Shown piece by piece: positions 1 to 7,377 of a DNA stretch of 20,991 nucleotides. The notes beneath the pieces are model-generated. The model did not search any database. It worked only from the letters and a program-made list of their open reading frames with translations, and had not been told where the DNA came from. This stretch comes from JAWOJB01 sp046484325 (GTDB taxonomy: Bacteria; Actinomycetota; Acidimicrobiia; Spongiisociales; ZC4RG35), in the NCBI GenBank assembly GCA_046484325.1, contig JAWOJB010000031.1, positions 1 to 20,991 on the forward strand. Reading direction: 5' to 3'. The position numbers and the translations under genes are program-made. How positions within the stretch are numbered: the stretch's first letter is position 1; each line of letters starts with the position of its first letter.

Positions 1-694
1 TGGTCTTGAACGGGTAGGTGCCTCCGAGTGCGAAATTCAGGATGAGGAACTTCTCGTCGTCGAAAGCCCAGCGGCCGAAGAACTCGACCATCGGTCGGGT
101 GACGCGATAGACCGTGGTCCCGTCGACGTCGAAGGTGACGGCGTCAGGTGCTCGGTGGACGGTGTAGACATGCCACTCGGTGGCGTCGGCGTGCTCGGGG
201 AGGAACCGTGTGTTGGCCAGGCCGGCCTCTCCGGAGTAGCCGGGGCCGTGCACGGCGCAGCTCACCCAGTCCCTCTCACCGACGAACTCCATCACGTCGA
301 TCTCCCCGGTGTCGGGCCACCGTCCCGCTCCCAGCATCCAGAAGGCCGGCCACAACCCGGGCCCGGCCGAGAGCTTGATGCGAGCCGAGGCGGTCCCATA
401 GGTGAAGCGGAACCGCTCTCTCGTGTCGATGCGACCCGAGATGAAGTCGAAGCGACGGCGGTCGGAGGTGACGTGGCCGGGCCGGTAGCGGGGGTGGAGG
501 ACCAGCGCGTACCCGTCCTGGCCGGCGGCATCGGCGCTGACGTAGACCGTCTCGGGTGAGTCGACGTACGCCTGCTGCTCGTCGTTGAAGACCTGGCCCG
601 TCGTCCGCACCGTCCACTTCGACGGATCGAGCCGGCCCGAGGAGAAGTCGTCGAAGAAGATCGGCGTGCTCTCCGAGGCCCGGGGTCCCGTCAT
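1..694 (-). CDS. GH16 family glycoside hydrolase (beta-glucanase type), C-terminus cut by window edge
   Basis: Translation from ATG at 694 leftward gives at least 231 residues with no stop, so the C-terminus lies outside the window. The GH16 catalytic signature GEIDVMEFVG is present, with nucleophile E131, D133 and acid/base E136, preceded by the sugar-cleft segment LWPAFWML (114-121) and followed by the family-typical NFALGG near the window edge. This family cleaves beta-1,3 or beta-1,3(4) glucans internally. No signal peptide or lipobox is visible; the N-terminus is polar up to FFDDF, so the enzyme looks cytoplasmic unless it is made as a fusion. It is the last visible gene of the leftward operon. 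Its frame is the same as that of the upstream GH16 gene, separated by one TAG at 740-742. GTG at 727 is an alternative start. The GH16 call is firm; the exact substrate is inferred. Confidence 0.9.
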   Translation of the reverse strand, partial: MTGPRASESTPIFFDDFSSGRLDPSKWTVRTTGQVFNDEQQAYVDSPETVYVSADAAGQDGYALVLHPRYRPGHVTSDRRRFDFISGRIDTRERFRFTYGTASARIKLSAGPGLWPAFWMLGAGRWPDTGEIDVMEFVGERDWVSCAVHGPGYSGEAGLANTRFLPEHADATEWHVYTVHRAPDAVTFDVDGTTVYRVTRPMVEFFGRWAFDDEKFLILNFALGGTYPFKT

Positions 695-739
695 CGGCGG
701 GTCGCGGCTCGGCCACCCATCGTCCACCTCCCGGGCCGG

Positions 740-1711
740 CTACTGATCCGGCTCATCGACCTGCTGGTACACGCGTACGTGATCGACGTACATGTACAGG
801 GGGAACTCGGTGTCGAGCCCGATGGTTCCGCCAAGCACGCCACCGAGCGCGACATTGAGGATGATGAAGAACGGCTGGTCGAACGCCCACTCCCGATCAC
901 CCACCGCCTCTCGCCCCAGGTCCCAGAACAGCTCTCCGTCGTAGAGCCAGCGGATCCCGTCGACGTCCCAGTCGATGGCGAAGGTGTGGAAATCGTCGGC
1001 GATGTCGTAGTCCTGACGGTTCCACCGCACCAGGGCGCCGGCTCCGGCGTACCCCGGGCCGTGCAGGGCGCCGATGACGAGATCCGGTTCGCGGCCGACG
1101 TGTTCCATGATGTCGATCTCGCCCACGTCGGGCCAATTGCTCTTGAGGGGGTCGTTCGGGTCGCGGTCGAAGCTGTCGCCCAGCATCCAGAAGGCGGGCC
1201 AGGTTCCGACCCCTCTGGGCACCTTGATGCGGGCCTCGATCCGGCCGTATTGGAAGGCCTGGAGCCCCTGGGTCTTGAGCCTCGCCGACGTGTAGTAGGA
1301 GTCCTCGAAGCGCTCCTGGCGCAGCTCGATGACCAGCAGGCCGTTTTGGATCCGGGCGTTGTCGGGTCGGTCGGTGTAGTACTGGGCCTCGCCGTTGCCC
1401 CATCCCCAACCGCCGATGTCGTAGGTCCAGTTCGAGGGGTCGATCGAGTCGCCGTCGAATTCGTCGTTCCAGACCAACTCGTATCCCTCGGGGGGCTCGA
1501 TCGGCATCGGCTCCGGGGAGGCAATCGTCGTGGTCGTGGTGGGCGGGATCGTCGTGGTCGTCGCCGGGGCCACCGTGGTGGTGGTCGCCGCCGGGGCCTC
1601 GGTCGACGTCGTGTCCGGGTCGCCGCCCTCCGGCAGCGAGGCCGGCTGGCAGGCGGCGAGCACCGTCACGAGGACCACCGGGATCAGGTGGCGCGGTCTC
1701 AGGTCAGGCAT
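740..1711 (-). CDS. GH16 family endo-beta-glucanase (laminarinase-like), lipoprotein
   Basis: 323 residues. The N-terminus is a lipoprotein signal peptide with lipobox LAAC and lipidation candidate C21, followed by a Thr/Pro/Ala-rich linker (about 31-70) that would hold the enzyme away from the membrane. The catalytic domain follows (about 75-318). It shows VWNDEFDG, WPAFWML and the catalytic signature GEIDIMEHVG, with E198, D200 and E203, and ends with ILNVALGG. GH16 enzymes with this motif hydrolyse beta-1,3 or mixed-linkage beta-glucans, so the predicted role is cutting polymer at the cell surface into oligosaccharides for the neighbouring ABC importer. The gene starts 8 nt after the SDR gene ends, with only a weak ribosome site, so translational coupling is likely. 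Beta-agarase or carrageenase specificity within GH16 cannot be excluded from sequence alone. Confidence 0.92.
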   Translation of the reverse strand: MPDLRPRHLIPVVLVTVLAACQPASLPEGGDPDTTSTEAPAATTTTVAPATTTTIPPTTTTTIASPEPMPIEPPEGYELVWNDEFDGDSIDPSNWTYDIGGWGWGNGEAQYYTDRPDNARIQNGLLVIELRQERFEDSYYTSARLKTQGLQAFQYGRIEARIKVPRGVGTWPAFWMLGDSFDRDPNDPLKSNWPDVGEIDIMEHVGREPDLVIGALHGPGYAGAGALVRWNRQDYDIADDFHTFAIDWDVDGIRWLYDGELFWDLGREAVGDREWAFDQPFFIILNVALGGVLGGTIGLDTEFPLYMYVDHVRVYQQVDEPDQ

Positions 1712-1719
1712 GGTTCATC

Positions 1720-2577
1720 TCAATCGCTCGGGTCCCTCTCGAGAGCACCGACTCCCGGAGGGCTCAGCTGGGCGGTGATGCCGCCGTCCACGTAGATCAC
1801 CTGGCCGGTCACGTAGTCGGCTTCCGACGAGGCGAGGAACGCGACCATCGCTCCGATGTCGAGCGGGGTTCCATAGCGGCGGAGAGGCACTCGCTCGGCG
1901 GTGGCTCGATAGGTGGCGGGGTCGGTCACCTCGGTCCGGTACGTGTGGGTGATGCCGGGCGCGACCGCGTTCACCCGGATCCCGTATTCGCCCAGGTCGA
2001 CGGCCATGGCCAGGGTCATGGCGTTGATCGCGCCCTTGGTGACGTCGTAGGGGAACCCCCGGTGGTGGGCCCGCAGGGCGCCAACCGAGGAGATGTGGAC
2101 GATGCTGCCGCCGCCCGCCGACCGCATGATCGCCGCCGCCCGCTGGGAGCACACGTACGGGCTGCGGATGTTGGTCGCCAGCTGCACGTCGAGCAGCTCG
2201 AGGTGCTCATCCAGCAGACGCCGGCGTTCGAGGTCGGCAGCGTTGTTGACGAGCAGGTCGACGGTGCCGAACGCCGTCAGGGCCGCCTCGAACAGCTCGT
2301 CGATGCGGCGGGTGTCGGCGAGGTCGGCGCAGAACTCGACGGCCTCGCCACCGCAATCCCGGAGTGCGCCGGCGGTGGCGGCCAGCGCCTCCCCATCGAC
2401 GTCGGCGGCGACGAGGCGCATCCCTTCGACCGCCAGGCGGATGGCGATGCCCTGGCCGATCCCCTTCGCCGCCCCGGTGACCACCGCCACCTTCCCGGCG
2501 AGCTCCGGGTAGCGGGGCGTGACGGCGCCGAGTTGGGCCTCGATGTCCATGCGAGCCGCTTCCGTCGAGGGGTTCAT
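1720..2577 (-). CDS. SDR family NAD-dependent sugar or sugar-acid oxidoreductase
   Basis: 285 residues starting at ATG 2577, chosen because this ATG overlaps the TGA stop of the upstream dehydratase gene (ATGA); longer in-frame extensions run into that gene. Classical SDR motifs are present: TGAAKGIG (34-41) for the cofactor, D59 at the end of strand 2 which favours NAD over NADP, NNA (111-113), a catalytic Ser at 163/164, and the pair Y177/K181 in YDVTK. YVDGG (262-266) lies near the C-terminus, as usual in the family. Lying between a ManD-type dehydratase and a GH16 gene, it may be a glucose dehydrogenase feeding gluconate formation, or a reductase that makes mannonate from fructuronate. 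The fold is certain; the substrate is inference from context. Confidence 0.9.
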   Translation of the reverse strand: MNPSTEAARMDIEAQLGAVTPRYPELAGKVAVVTGAAKGIGQGIAIRLAVEGMRLVAADVDGEALAATAGALRDCGGEAVEFCADLADTRRIDELFEAALTAFGTVDLLVNNAADLERRRLLDEHLELLDVQLATNIRSPYVCSQRAAAIMRSAGGGSIVHISSVGALRAHHRGFPYDVTKGAINAMTLAMAVDLGEYGIRVNAVAPGITHTYRTEVTDPATYRATAERVPLRRYGTPLDIGAMVAFLASSEADYVTGQVIYVDGGITAQLSPPGVGALERDPSD

Positions 2578-3779
2578 GGCCGGGCGGGGCTGCCGTCCGG
2601 TAGCCGGGTCTGGGTCCATTGCTCGACGATGTCCGCACACGGGTGTCGAGCCGCCAGCTTTTCGTCGATGTCGATGCCGAGGCCGGGAAGATCGTTCGGA
2701 TAGAGGTACCCGCCTCTCACGACCGGCAGGCCGGGGAACATCTCGTATTCGAGCTCCGAAGGCTGGTACCACTCCTGGACGCCGAAGTTGGGCGCCCACA
2801 GGTCGAGGTGGAGGTTGGCGGCGTGCCCGACGGGTGACGTGTCACCTGGCCCGTGCCAGGCGGTGCGGATCCCGAACATGTGGGCGAAGGCGGCGACGTT
2901 GCGGGCAGGGGTGAGTCCACCGATCTGGCTGATGTGCATCCGGACGAAGTCGATGAGCCGCCCGGTGATGAGCGGCCGCCATTCGTGGGGGTTGTTGAAG
3001 AGCTCACCCATCGCCAGCGGCGTGGCGCACTGCCGGCGGACCGTCTCGAACCATCCGATGTCCTCGGGGGCGAAGAGGTCCTCGAGGAAGAACAGGCGAA
3101 ATGGTTCGACGTCCTTGGCGAACTGGACCGCGTCGATGGGATGCAGCCGTTCGTGGACGTCGTGCAGGAGCTCGATCGAGGGATCCAGCCGGTCACGAAC
3201 GTGGGCGATCATCCCGAGCATCGAGCGGCCGTAGGCGCGCGGGTCGAAGTAGTTCCCCTCCGGTGCGCCCTCGGGTTGGGGCGGGGCCGCGCCCGGTCCG
3301 CCGTAGCCGCCCATCTGCACCCGTATGTGGCGGAATCCCTGCTCGACGAGTCGCTGGGCGTGATCTTCCACCTCGTGGGGGTCCCGACCGTCGGCGTGCA
3401 CGTACACAGCGGCGGCCTCCCGGCTCTTGCCGCCCAGCAGCTGGTAGAGCGGCATCCCGGCGCGTTTGCCCTTGATGTCCCACAGCGCCTGGTCTATCCC
3501 CGAGATGGCGTTGTTGAGCACCGGCCCGTTGCGCCAGTACCCGTGGACCATCGACATCTGCCAGATCTCCTCGATGCGGTCGACGTCGCGGCCGATCAGG
3601 AAGGGCTTGAGATGGCGTTCGATGGCCGCCTGCACCGCGAATACCCGCTGGGTGAAGGTGGCGCATCCGACCCCGTAGAGGCCGGGCTCGGAGGTGACGA
3701 TCTTGACGATCACCAGTCGGGAATGGCTCGGCTGGGTGAGGATGGTCTCCACGTCGTCGATGGTGATGGCATCTGTCAT
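2574..3779 (-). CDS. manD: Enolase-superfamily sugar-acid dehydratase, ManD/RspA type (mannonate or gluconate dehydratase)
   Basis: 401 residues, matching the usual length of the ManD group. The N-terminal capping part has LLGGKSRE (114-121). The barrel carries the presumed Mg2+ ligands D207 (in HDVHERL), E233 (in FLEDLF) and E259 (in MGELFNNP), with R153 in HIRVQ and H309/D313 in WHGPGDTSP as active-site residues. Known ManD enzymes dehydrate D-mannonate to 2-keto-3-deoxy-gluconate (KDG), and some members act on D-gluconate to give the same product. That product is the substrate of the KDG kinase encoded on the other arm of the locus. It follows the permease gene after 85 nt without an obvious promoter, and its stop overlaps the SDR start. 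The choice between mannonate and gluconate cannot be made here. Confidence 0.9.
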   Translation of the reverse strand: MTDAITIDDVETILTQPSHSRLVIVKIVTSEPGLYGVGCATFTQRVFAVQAAIERHLKPFLIGRDVDRIEEIWQMSMVHGYWRNGPVLNNAISGIDQALWDIKGKRAGMPLYQLLGGKSREAAAVYVHADGRDPHEVEDHAQRLVEQGFRHIRVQMGGYGGPGAAPPQPEGAPEGNYFDPRAYGRSMLGMIAHVRDRLDPSIELLHDVHERLHPIDAVQFAKDVEPFRLFFLEDLFAPEDIGWFETVRRQCATPLAMGELFNNPHEWRPLITGRLIDFVRMHISQIGGLTPARNVAAFAHMFGIRTAWHGPGDTSPVGHAANLHLDLWAPNFGVQEWYQPSELEYEMFPGLPVVRGGYLYPNDLPGLGIDIDEKLAARHPCADIVEQWTQTRLPDGSPARP

Positions 3780-3864
3780 GACGTCGCCTACGCGGTGCTC
3801 ACCACATTGGGTTTGGCGTGCGGGACCCTCCGCCCTCTCGCCACCTGTCGGGCCCTCACCGGCG

Positions 3865-4758
3865 TCATCCCTTGACGGCGCCGGCCGTCAGGCCCGAGAT
3901 GATGTAGCGCTGCAGGAACATGAAGAGCACCAGCATGGGGAGCATCAGCATGAGCACGGCGGCTGCGATGCCCGGCCAGTTGTTTCCGTACACGCCTTGG
4001 AAGACGATCAGGCCACGGGTGATCGGGTACAGCTTCTGGTTGGTCAGGTAGATCGTCGGGAGGACCAGCTCGTTCCAGATCCCGATGGCGTGGAGCACCG
4101 TCACGGTCGCCACGGCCGGACGGATGAGGGGGAAGAGGATCGAGAAGACGTAGCGCAGGTAGCCGCTGCCGTCCACCGCCGCCGATTCGTCGAGCTCGGT
4201 CGGGATGGACTTCATGTAGTTGACCATGATGATCATCCCGATCGGGTTGATCAGGAACAGGAGGATGAACCCCGGCCGGGTGTTGTAGAGCCCGAGGTTG
4301 AGGATCAGTTGGAACTGGGGGATCAGCGCCGGCGGAAGGAACAGCGCCACCACGTAGAGGGTCAGCAATGCACCGCTGCCCCTGAAGTAGCCGCGGGCGA
4401 TGGGAAAGGCCACGAACAGCGTCGAGGCCACGAAGATCGCGGTGGCAGTGGCGGTGTAGATGGCCGAGTTGAGCAGGTACTGGGGGAAGTTGGCCAGTTC
4501 CCACGCCACGCCGAAGTTGGCGAGGCTGGGTTCCCTCGCCAGTCCGGCAGGACTCCTCAGGTACTCCGGCAGGCTCCTCAGCGACGTGTTGACGAGCAAG
4601 AAGATCGGCCAGATGTAGAAGACGGCGAAGAGGCTCAGGATCGCATACGAGAGGATCCTGATCTGCCGTGACCGCGACGAGACGCTGACCGTCTCGTCGT
4701 CCTTGAGGGTCTTCTCCAGCGTCAGGCGCCGCCGGTAGAGGCCGGTAGGAAGGCTCAT
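3865..4758 (-). CDS. Carbohydrate ABC transporter permease, MalG type (CUT1)
   Basis: 297 residues with about six membrane segments; the first is at about 35-58. The cytoplasmic EAA loop that docks the ATPase lies at about 191-212 (ESAAVDGSG followed by ILFPLIRP), as expected for MalG-type subunits. The start ATG at 4758 overlaps the stop of the upstream permease (ATGA), so the two subunits are translationally coupled. It would form the inner-membrane heterodimer with the MalF-type protein for import of oligosaccharides delivered by the upstream binding protein. No ATPase gene is present in the locus, so a shared ATPase of the MsiK type is presumably recruited. The family call is certain; specificity is inferred from the neighbouring GH16 genes. 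Confidence 0.93.
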   Translation of the reverse strand: MSLPTGLYRRRLTLEKTLKDDETVSVSSRSRQIRILSYAILSLFAVFYIWPIFLLVNTSLRSLPEYLRSPAGLAREPSLANFGVAWELANFPQYLLNSAIYTATATAIFVASTLFVAFPIARGYFRGSGALLTLYVVALFLPPALIPQFQLILNLGLYNTRPGFILLFLINPIGMIIMVNYMKSIPTELDESAAVDGSGYLRYVFSILFPLIRPAVATVTVLHAIGIWNELVLPTIYLTNQKLYPITRGLIVFQGVYGNNWPGIAAAVLMLMLPMLVLFMFLQRYIISGLTAGAVKG

Positions 4759-5696
4759 CCCAGGTACCTCTGTTCTCTCCAGCTGACGACTTTGTTGGCC
4801 GTGAACCCGATGATCAAGACCAGGAAGAAGAGCACGATGGATGCGGCCGCGGCGAATCCCTGCCGGAACGCCGGCGCCTCACCGGTCTGGCCGAAGCCCT
4901 CGGCGAACACGAGGTAACCGAGCACCTGGGTGCCCGGTCGATAGCCGACCAACACCAGGAAGAGCTGCCAGGCCTGAAGCGAGCCGATGATGTTCAGCAG
5001 GAAGTTGGTGTTGATGGCGGGAGTCAGCTGAGGCCAGGTGATGTTCCTGAAAAGCTGCCAGCCGGTGGCTCCGTCGATCTTGGCTGCTTCGTAGAGGTCG
5101 CTCGAGATCGTCTGCATCCCCGCCAGGAAGATGACCATCGTGATGCCGACATTCGCCCAGATCTGAACCACGATCACCCAAGCGAAGGCTTCGCTGGGCT
5201 GGCCGCCGAGGAACTCGGATCGGAGGCCGAACCATCCGAAGATCGTCGCCATCGGACCGCCCCTCGGCTGCAGGAAGAGCTTCCACATCAACCCCTGGAT
5301 CACCACTCCGAGGATCACTGGGATGAAGAAGAGCGTCCGAAAGAATGTTCGGCCCTTCAGCTTCTGATTGAGGAGAAGCGCGAGCAGGAGTCCGAGCCCG
5401 AACTGGATGAAGGTGACGAAGAAGGAGAACCTGAGCGTCCTGAGGGTCGCGGCGATGTTGTCGCGAGACGCCAGCCCCCGGAAGAGAAACTCGTCGTAGT
5501 TGTCGAAGCCGATCCAGTTGACCTCGGCACCTCGCAGGCCACTCGCGTCCGTGAAGGAGTACCCGAACGTGGCGAGCGACGGGCCGAGGGCGATCAGGAA
5601 GTAGAGGAAGACGCCAGGGGCCAGGAAGTAGAGCGGCGCCAGGCGACGCCAGCGGGCCTCGCCACCGAACAGGTAGTTCTTGCGCATCACGGCCAT
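4755..5696 (-). CDS. Carbohydrate ABC transporter permease, MalF type (CUT1)
   Basis: 313 residues from ATG at 5696. This start is preferred because GAGGGAG lies just upstream, whereas the in-frame ATG at 5726 has no ribosome site and lies inside a perfect 15-bp inverted repeat. The protein has about six membrane helices (first at about 20-45) and the EAA loop at about 203-224 (YEAAKIDGATG, then ITWPQLTPA). It pairs with the MalG-type subunit whose gene overlaps its stop. The solute-binding lipoprotein gene lies 89 nt upstream, separated by the hairpin, which could set the usual excess of binding protein over permease. The family call is certain, and the start is likely but not proven. Confidence 0.92.
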   Translation of the reverse strand: MAVMRKNYLFGGEARWRRLAPLYFLAPGVFLYFLIALGPSLATFGYSFTDASGLRGAEVNWIGFDNYDEFLFRGLASRDNIAATLRTLRFSFFVTFIQFGLGLLLALLLNQKLKGRTFFRTLFFIPVILGVVIQGLMWKLFLQPRGGPMATIFGWFGLRSEFLGGQPSEAFAWVIVVQIWANVGITMVIFLAGMQTISSDLYEAAKIDGATGWQLFRNITWPQLTPAINTNFLLNIIGSLQAWQLFLVLVGYRPGTQVLGYLVFAEGFGQTGEAPAFRQGFAAAASIVLFFLVLIIGFTANKVVSWREQRYLG

Positions 5697-5722
5697 GGCG
5701 CTCCCTCGGCCTCGGCGGCGAC

Positions 5723-5763
5723 TCATCGGGGGACGGGGCGTTCACGCACCCGTCCCCCGATGA
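5723..5763 (-). terminator. Strong stem-loop between binding-protein and permease genes (attenuator or mRNA-stabilising)
   Basis: A perfect 15-bp inverted repeat has arms at 5723-5737 and 5749-5763. The loop (5738-5748) can itself pair GCG with CGC around TTCA, so the hairpin is close to 18 bp. It begins 22 nt after the stop of the solute-binding protein gene. No T-rich tract follows in the direction of transcription, so it is not a textbook intrinsic terminator. By analogy with malE-malF intergenic hairpins, it may stabilise the upstream mRNA or partly stop transcription, lowering permease expression. The structure is seen directly; the role is inferred. Confidence 0.75.
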
Positions 5764-5785
5764 CGCTACCTACACATGTTCTCTC

Positions 5786-7174
5786 TCAGCCGCTCAGGCC
5801 GGCATCGAGATCGGCTTGGGCTTGGTTGGCGAGCTCGGTGGCATCGCTCCACTCGTTGAACGGCTGGAACCACGCCGCTGCCTGAGACCCGTTGGCCCAC
5901 TGGCCGACGCCCTTCGGAGCCACCCAGTACTGCTCGAAGCCGACTCGGTAGTTGCCGAGCAGCGGTGCGACTGCCTCGCCGAGCTTGCTCTGGAGCGTCG
6001 CCGTGGGCTGCGTCGGCAGGAATCCGACCGCGTTGACGAACGCCTGGTAGTTCTCGGGGTCGGCGAGCGCGGCCAGGTAGGCCTTGGCCACCTCGGGATA
6101 AGGCGTGTCGGACGCGATCATCCAGCTCATGTCGTACTTGCCGAACAGGTACTGATTGTCGGCGGGATCGTCACTCCCCGGGAAGGGGACGTACGTCCAG
6201 TCGAACTCCGGAGACGACTCCTCCAGGACGGGGGCCTGCCACACGCCGGTGGGCATGAAGGCGACGTCGCCGGCCGCATACCGGGCGGTCGCCTCGTTGT
6301 GGCCGAGACCGCTCACGCCGGGCTCAAGCATCTCCTGGGCGAAGACCTGGAACTTCTGGAACAGCTCGAGGCCGGATCCCTCGTTCCACTTGATATCGCC
6401 GGTCCACAGACCCTCGACCAGGGCATCCTGCTCGGGGAACGCGGCACCCAGGAGCCCGTAGGCCCCGACGAAGATCGGCCATCCATCGGCCCCGCCGAGC
6501 GTCATGCAGAAGTTGCCGGATGCCTCGACGGCCTCGCACACGGACACGAGCTCGCTCCACGTGGTCGGGAGCTCCACGCCCACGTCCGCGAGCAGGTCCA
6601 GGTTGACGAACATGCCGCTGTAGGAGACACGACCCACGTTGATCGCATAGACCCGATCGTTGAAGCTCGCAGCGTCCTGGATCGACGCCTCGTCGAAGTT
6701 CTGCACGAACGGCTCGTCGGTGAGGTCCATCACCAGACCTGCCTCGATCAACTGCTGCCACGTCGGCTTCTCCACGTCGGCCATGTACGGCTGGATCCCG
6801 TTGGAGAATCCGGCACAAGGCGCCACGCAGTAGTCGATCACGTCGACGTCCTCGGCGGTGAGCCTTGTCTGGATGACGGTTCCCATGTCTTCGGGAGCGA
6901 CCACCGACATGTCGACGGTCACGCCGGGGTTGGCGGCCTCGAACGCGGCGTTGAACTCCTCCATGTACGCGGTGAACGTCGGATTCTGGTGGATCACGAC
7001 CCGCAGGGTGACCGACTCACTCGGGGGAGCTGCCGTGGTCGTGGTCGCTTCGCCGCCGGTGGTGGCGGTGGTGTCGGCGGACGTCGTGTCCGTGGTCTCT
7101 CCGCCTCCGCAGGCGGCGAGCAGCATCGCCAACACGACGAGGAGCGCCGCCGTGGTGCTCCATCTTCTGTTCAT
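5786..7174 (-). CDS. Sugar ABC transporter extracellular solute-binding lipoprotein (family 1)
   Basis: 462 residues from ATG at 7174, which has a strong ribosome site GAGGAGG 7 nt upstream. The signal peptide ends in lipobox LLAAC (C22), followed by a Gly/Thr-rich spacer and a binding-protein fold resembling MalE-like proteins of bacterial extracellular solute-binding family 1. It is the first gene of the leftward operon and would capture oligosaccharides at the membrane surface for the two CUT1 permeases downstream. A second in-frame ATG at 7219, also with an AGGAGG site 5 nt upstream, would add 15 charged residues before the signal peptide. Both starts look usable. Substrate (beta-gluco-oligosaccharides) is inferred from the GH16 and phosphorylase-like genes. 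Confidence 0.92.
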   Translation of the reverse strand: MNRRWSTTAALLVVLAMLLAACGGGETTDTTSADTTATTGGEATTTTAAPPSESVTLRVVIHQNPTFTAYMEEFNAAFEAANPGVTVDMSVVAPEDMGTVIQTRLTAEDVDVIDYCVAPCAGFSNGIQPYMADVEKPTWQQLIEAGLVMDLTDEPFVQNFDEASIQDAASFNDRVYAINVGRVSYSGMFVNLDLLADVGVELPTTWSELVSVCEAVEASGNFCMTLGGADGWPIFVGAYGLLGAAFPEQDALVEGLWTGDIKWNEGSGLELFQKFQVFAQEMLEPGVSGLGHNEATARYAAGDVAFMPTGVWQAPVLEESSPEFDWTYVPFPGSDDPADNQYLFGKYDMSWMIASDTPYPEVAKAYLAALADPENYQAFVNAVGFLPTQPTATLQSKLGEAVAPLLGNYRVGFEQYWVAPKGVGQWANGSQAAAWFQPFNEWSDATELANQAQADLDAGLSG

Positions 7175-7232
7175 GATTCGCCCTCCTCTTGGGCCGACTC
7201 GACTCTCTCGTCCAGTCATCGAAACCTCCTAA

Positions 7233-7246
7233 TGGGAGCGATCTCA
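7233..7246. promoter_or_regulatory. LacI-family operator (CebR-box-like), leader site
   Basis: TGGGAGCGATCTCA is a 14-bp imperfect palindrome with a central CG. It agrees in 11 of 14 positions with the CebR operator known from streptomycetes (TGGGAGCGCTCCCA). It lies in the 5' leader of the leftward operon, just upstream of the ribosome site for ATG 7219. Confidence 0.6.
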
Positions 7247-7255
7247 CGCTCTTGT

Positions 7256-7269
7256 GGAGAGCGCTCTCA
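7256..7269. promoter_or_regulatory. LacI-family operator at the leftward transcription start
   Basis: GGAGAGCGCTCTCA contains a perfect 12-bp palindrome (7257-7268). It begins 4 nt downstream of the leftward -10 box and covers the expected transcription start, the classical place for a repressor site. The central CG is typical of LacI-family operators. Confidence 0.75.
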
Positions 7270-7273
7270 GCAG

Positions 7274-7303
7274 ACTATACGATATCCCGCAGAATTCCGT
7301 CAA
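7274..7303 (-). promoter_or_regulatory. Promoter of the leftward sugar-uptake operon
   Basis: On the minus strand TTGACG (7303-7298) and TATAGT (7279-7274) are spaced by 18 nt, a good match to a housekeeping promoter. Transcription would start at about 7268, inside the palindromic operator 7256-7269, leaving about 49 nt to the ATG at 7219. The -35 box lies one base from the -35 box of the rightward promoter. Confidence 0.7.
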
Positions 7304-7304
7304 G

Positions 7305-7334
7305 TTGACAGGCTTTAATTGGCTTCTGTATGTT
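7305..7334 (+). promoter_or_regulatory. Promoter of the LacI-type regulator and rightward genes
   Basis: TTGACA (7305-7310) and TATGTT (7329-7334) are spaced by 18 nt. The expected transcription start at about 7340 falls inside the operator-like site 7336-7349, so the regulator probably represses its own promoter. The layout mirrors that of the leftward promoter. Confidence 0.65.
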
Positions 7335-7335
7335 G

Positions 7336-7349
7336 TGAGAGCGCTCCAT
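7336..7349. promoter_or_regulatory. LacI-family operator at the rightward transcription start
   Basis: TGAGAGCGCTCCAT has the perfect core GAGCGCTC (7339-7346) and begins one base after the rightward -10 box. A further half-site, TGGGAGCGAT (7349-7358), directly abuts it and repeats the first ten bases of the site at 7233. This operator is centred 80 bp from the one at 7256-7269. Confidence 0.65.
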
Positions 7350-7377
7350 GGGAGCGATACCGGAAAGGTGGCGGACC

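Noticed and set aside
1507..1611. Tandem GTCGTGGTC-type repeats
   Set aside because: They encode the Thr-rich linker of the GH16 lipoprotein; this is coding low complexity and not an independent repeat element.
5816..7318. A 500-codon plus-strand frame opposite the solute-binding protein
   Set aside because: It covers the promoter and operator region and lies opposite a clear lipoprotein gene. It has no domain signature.
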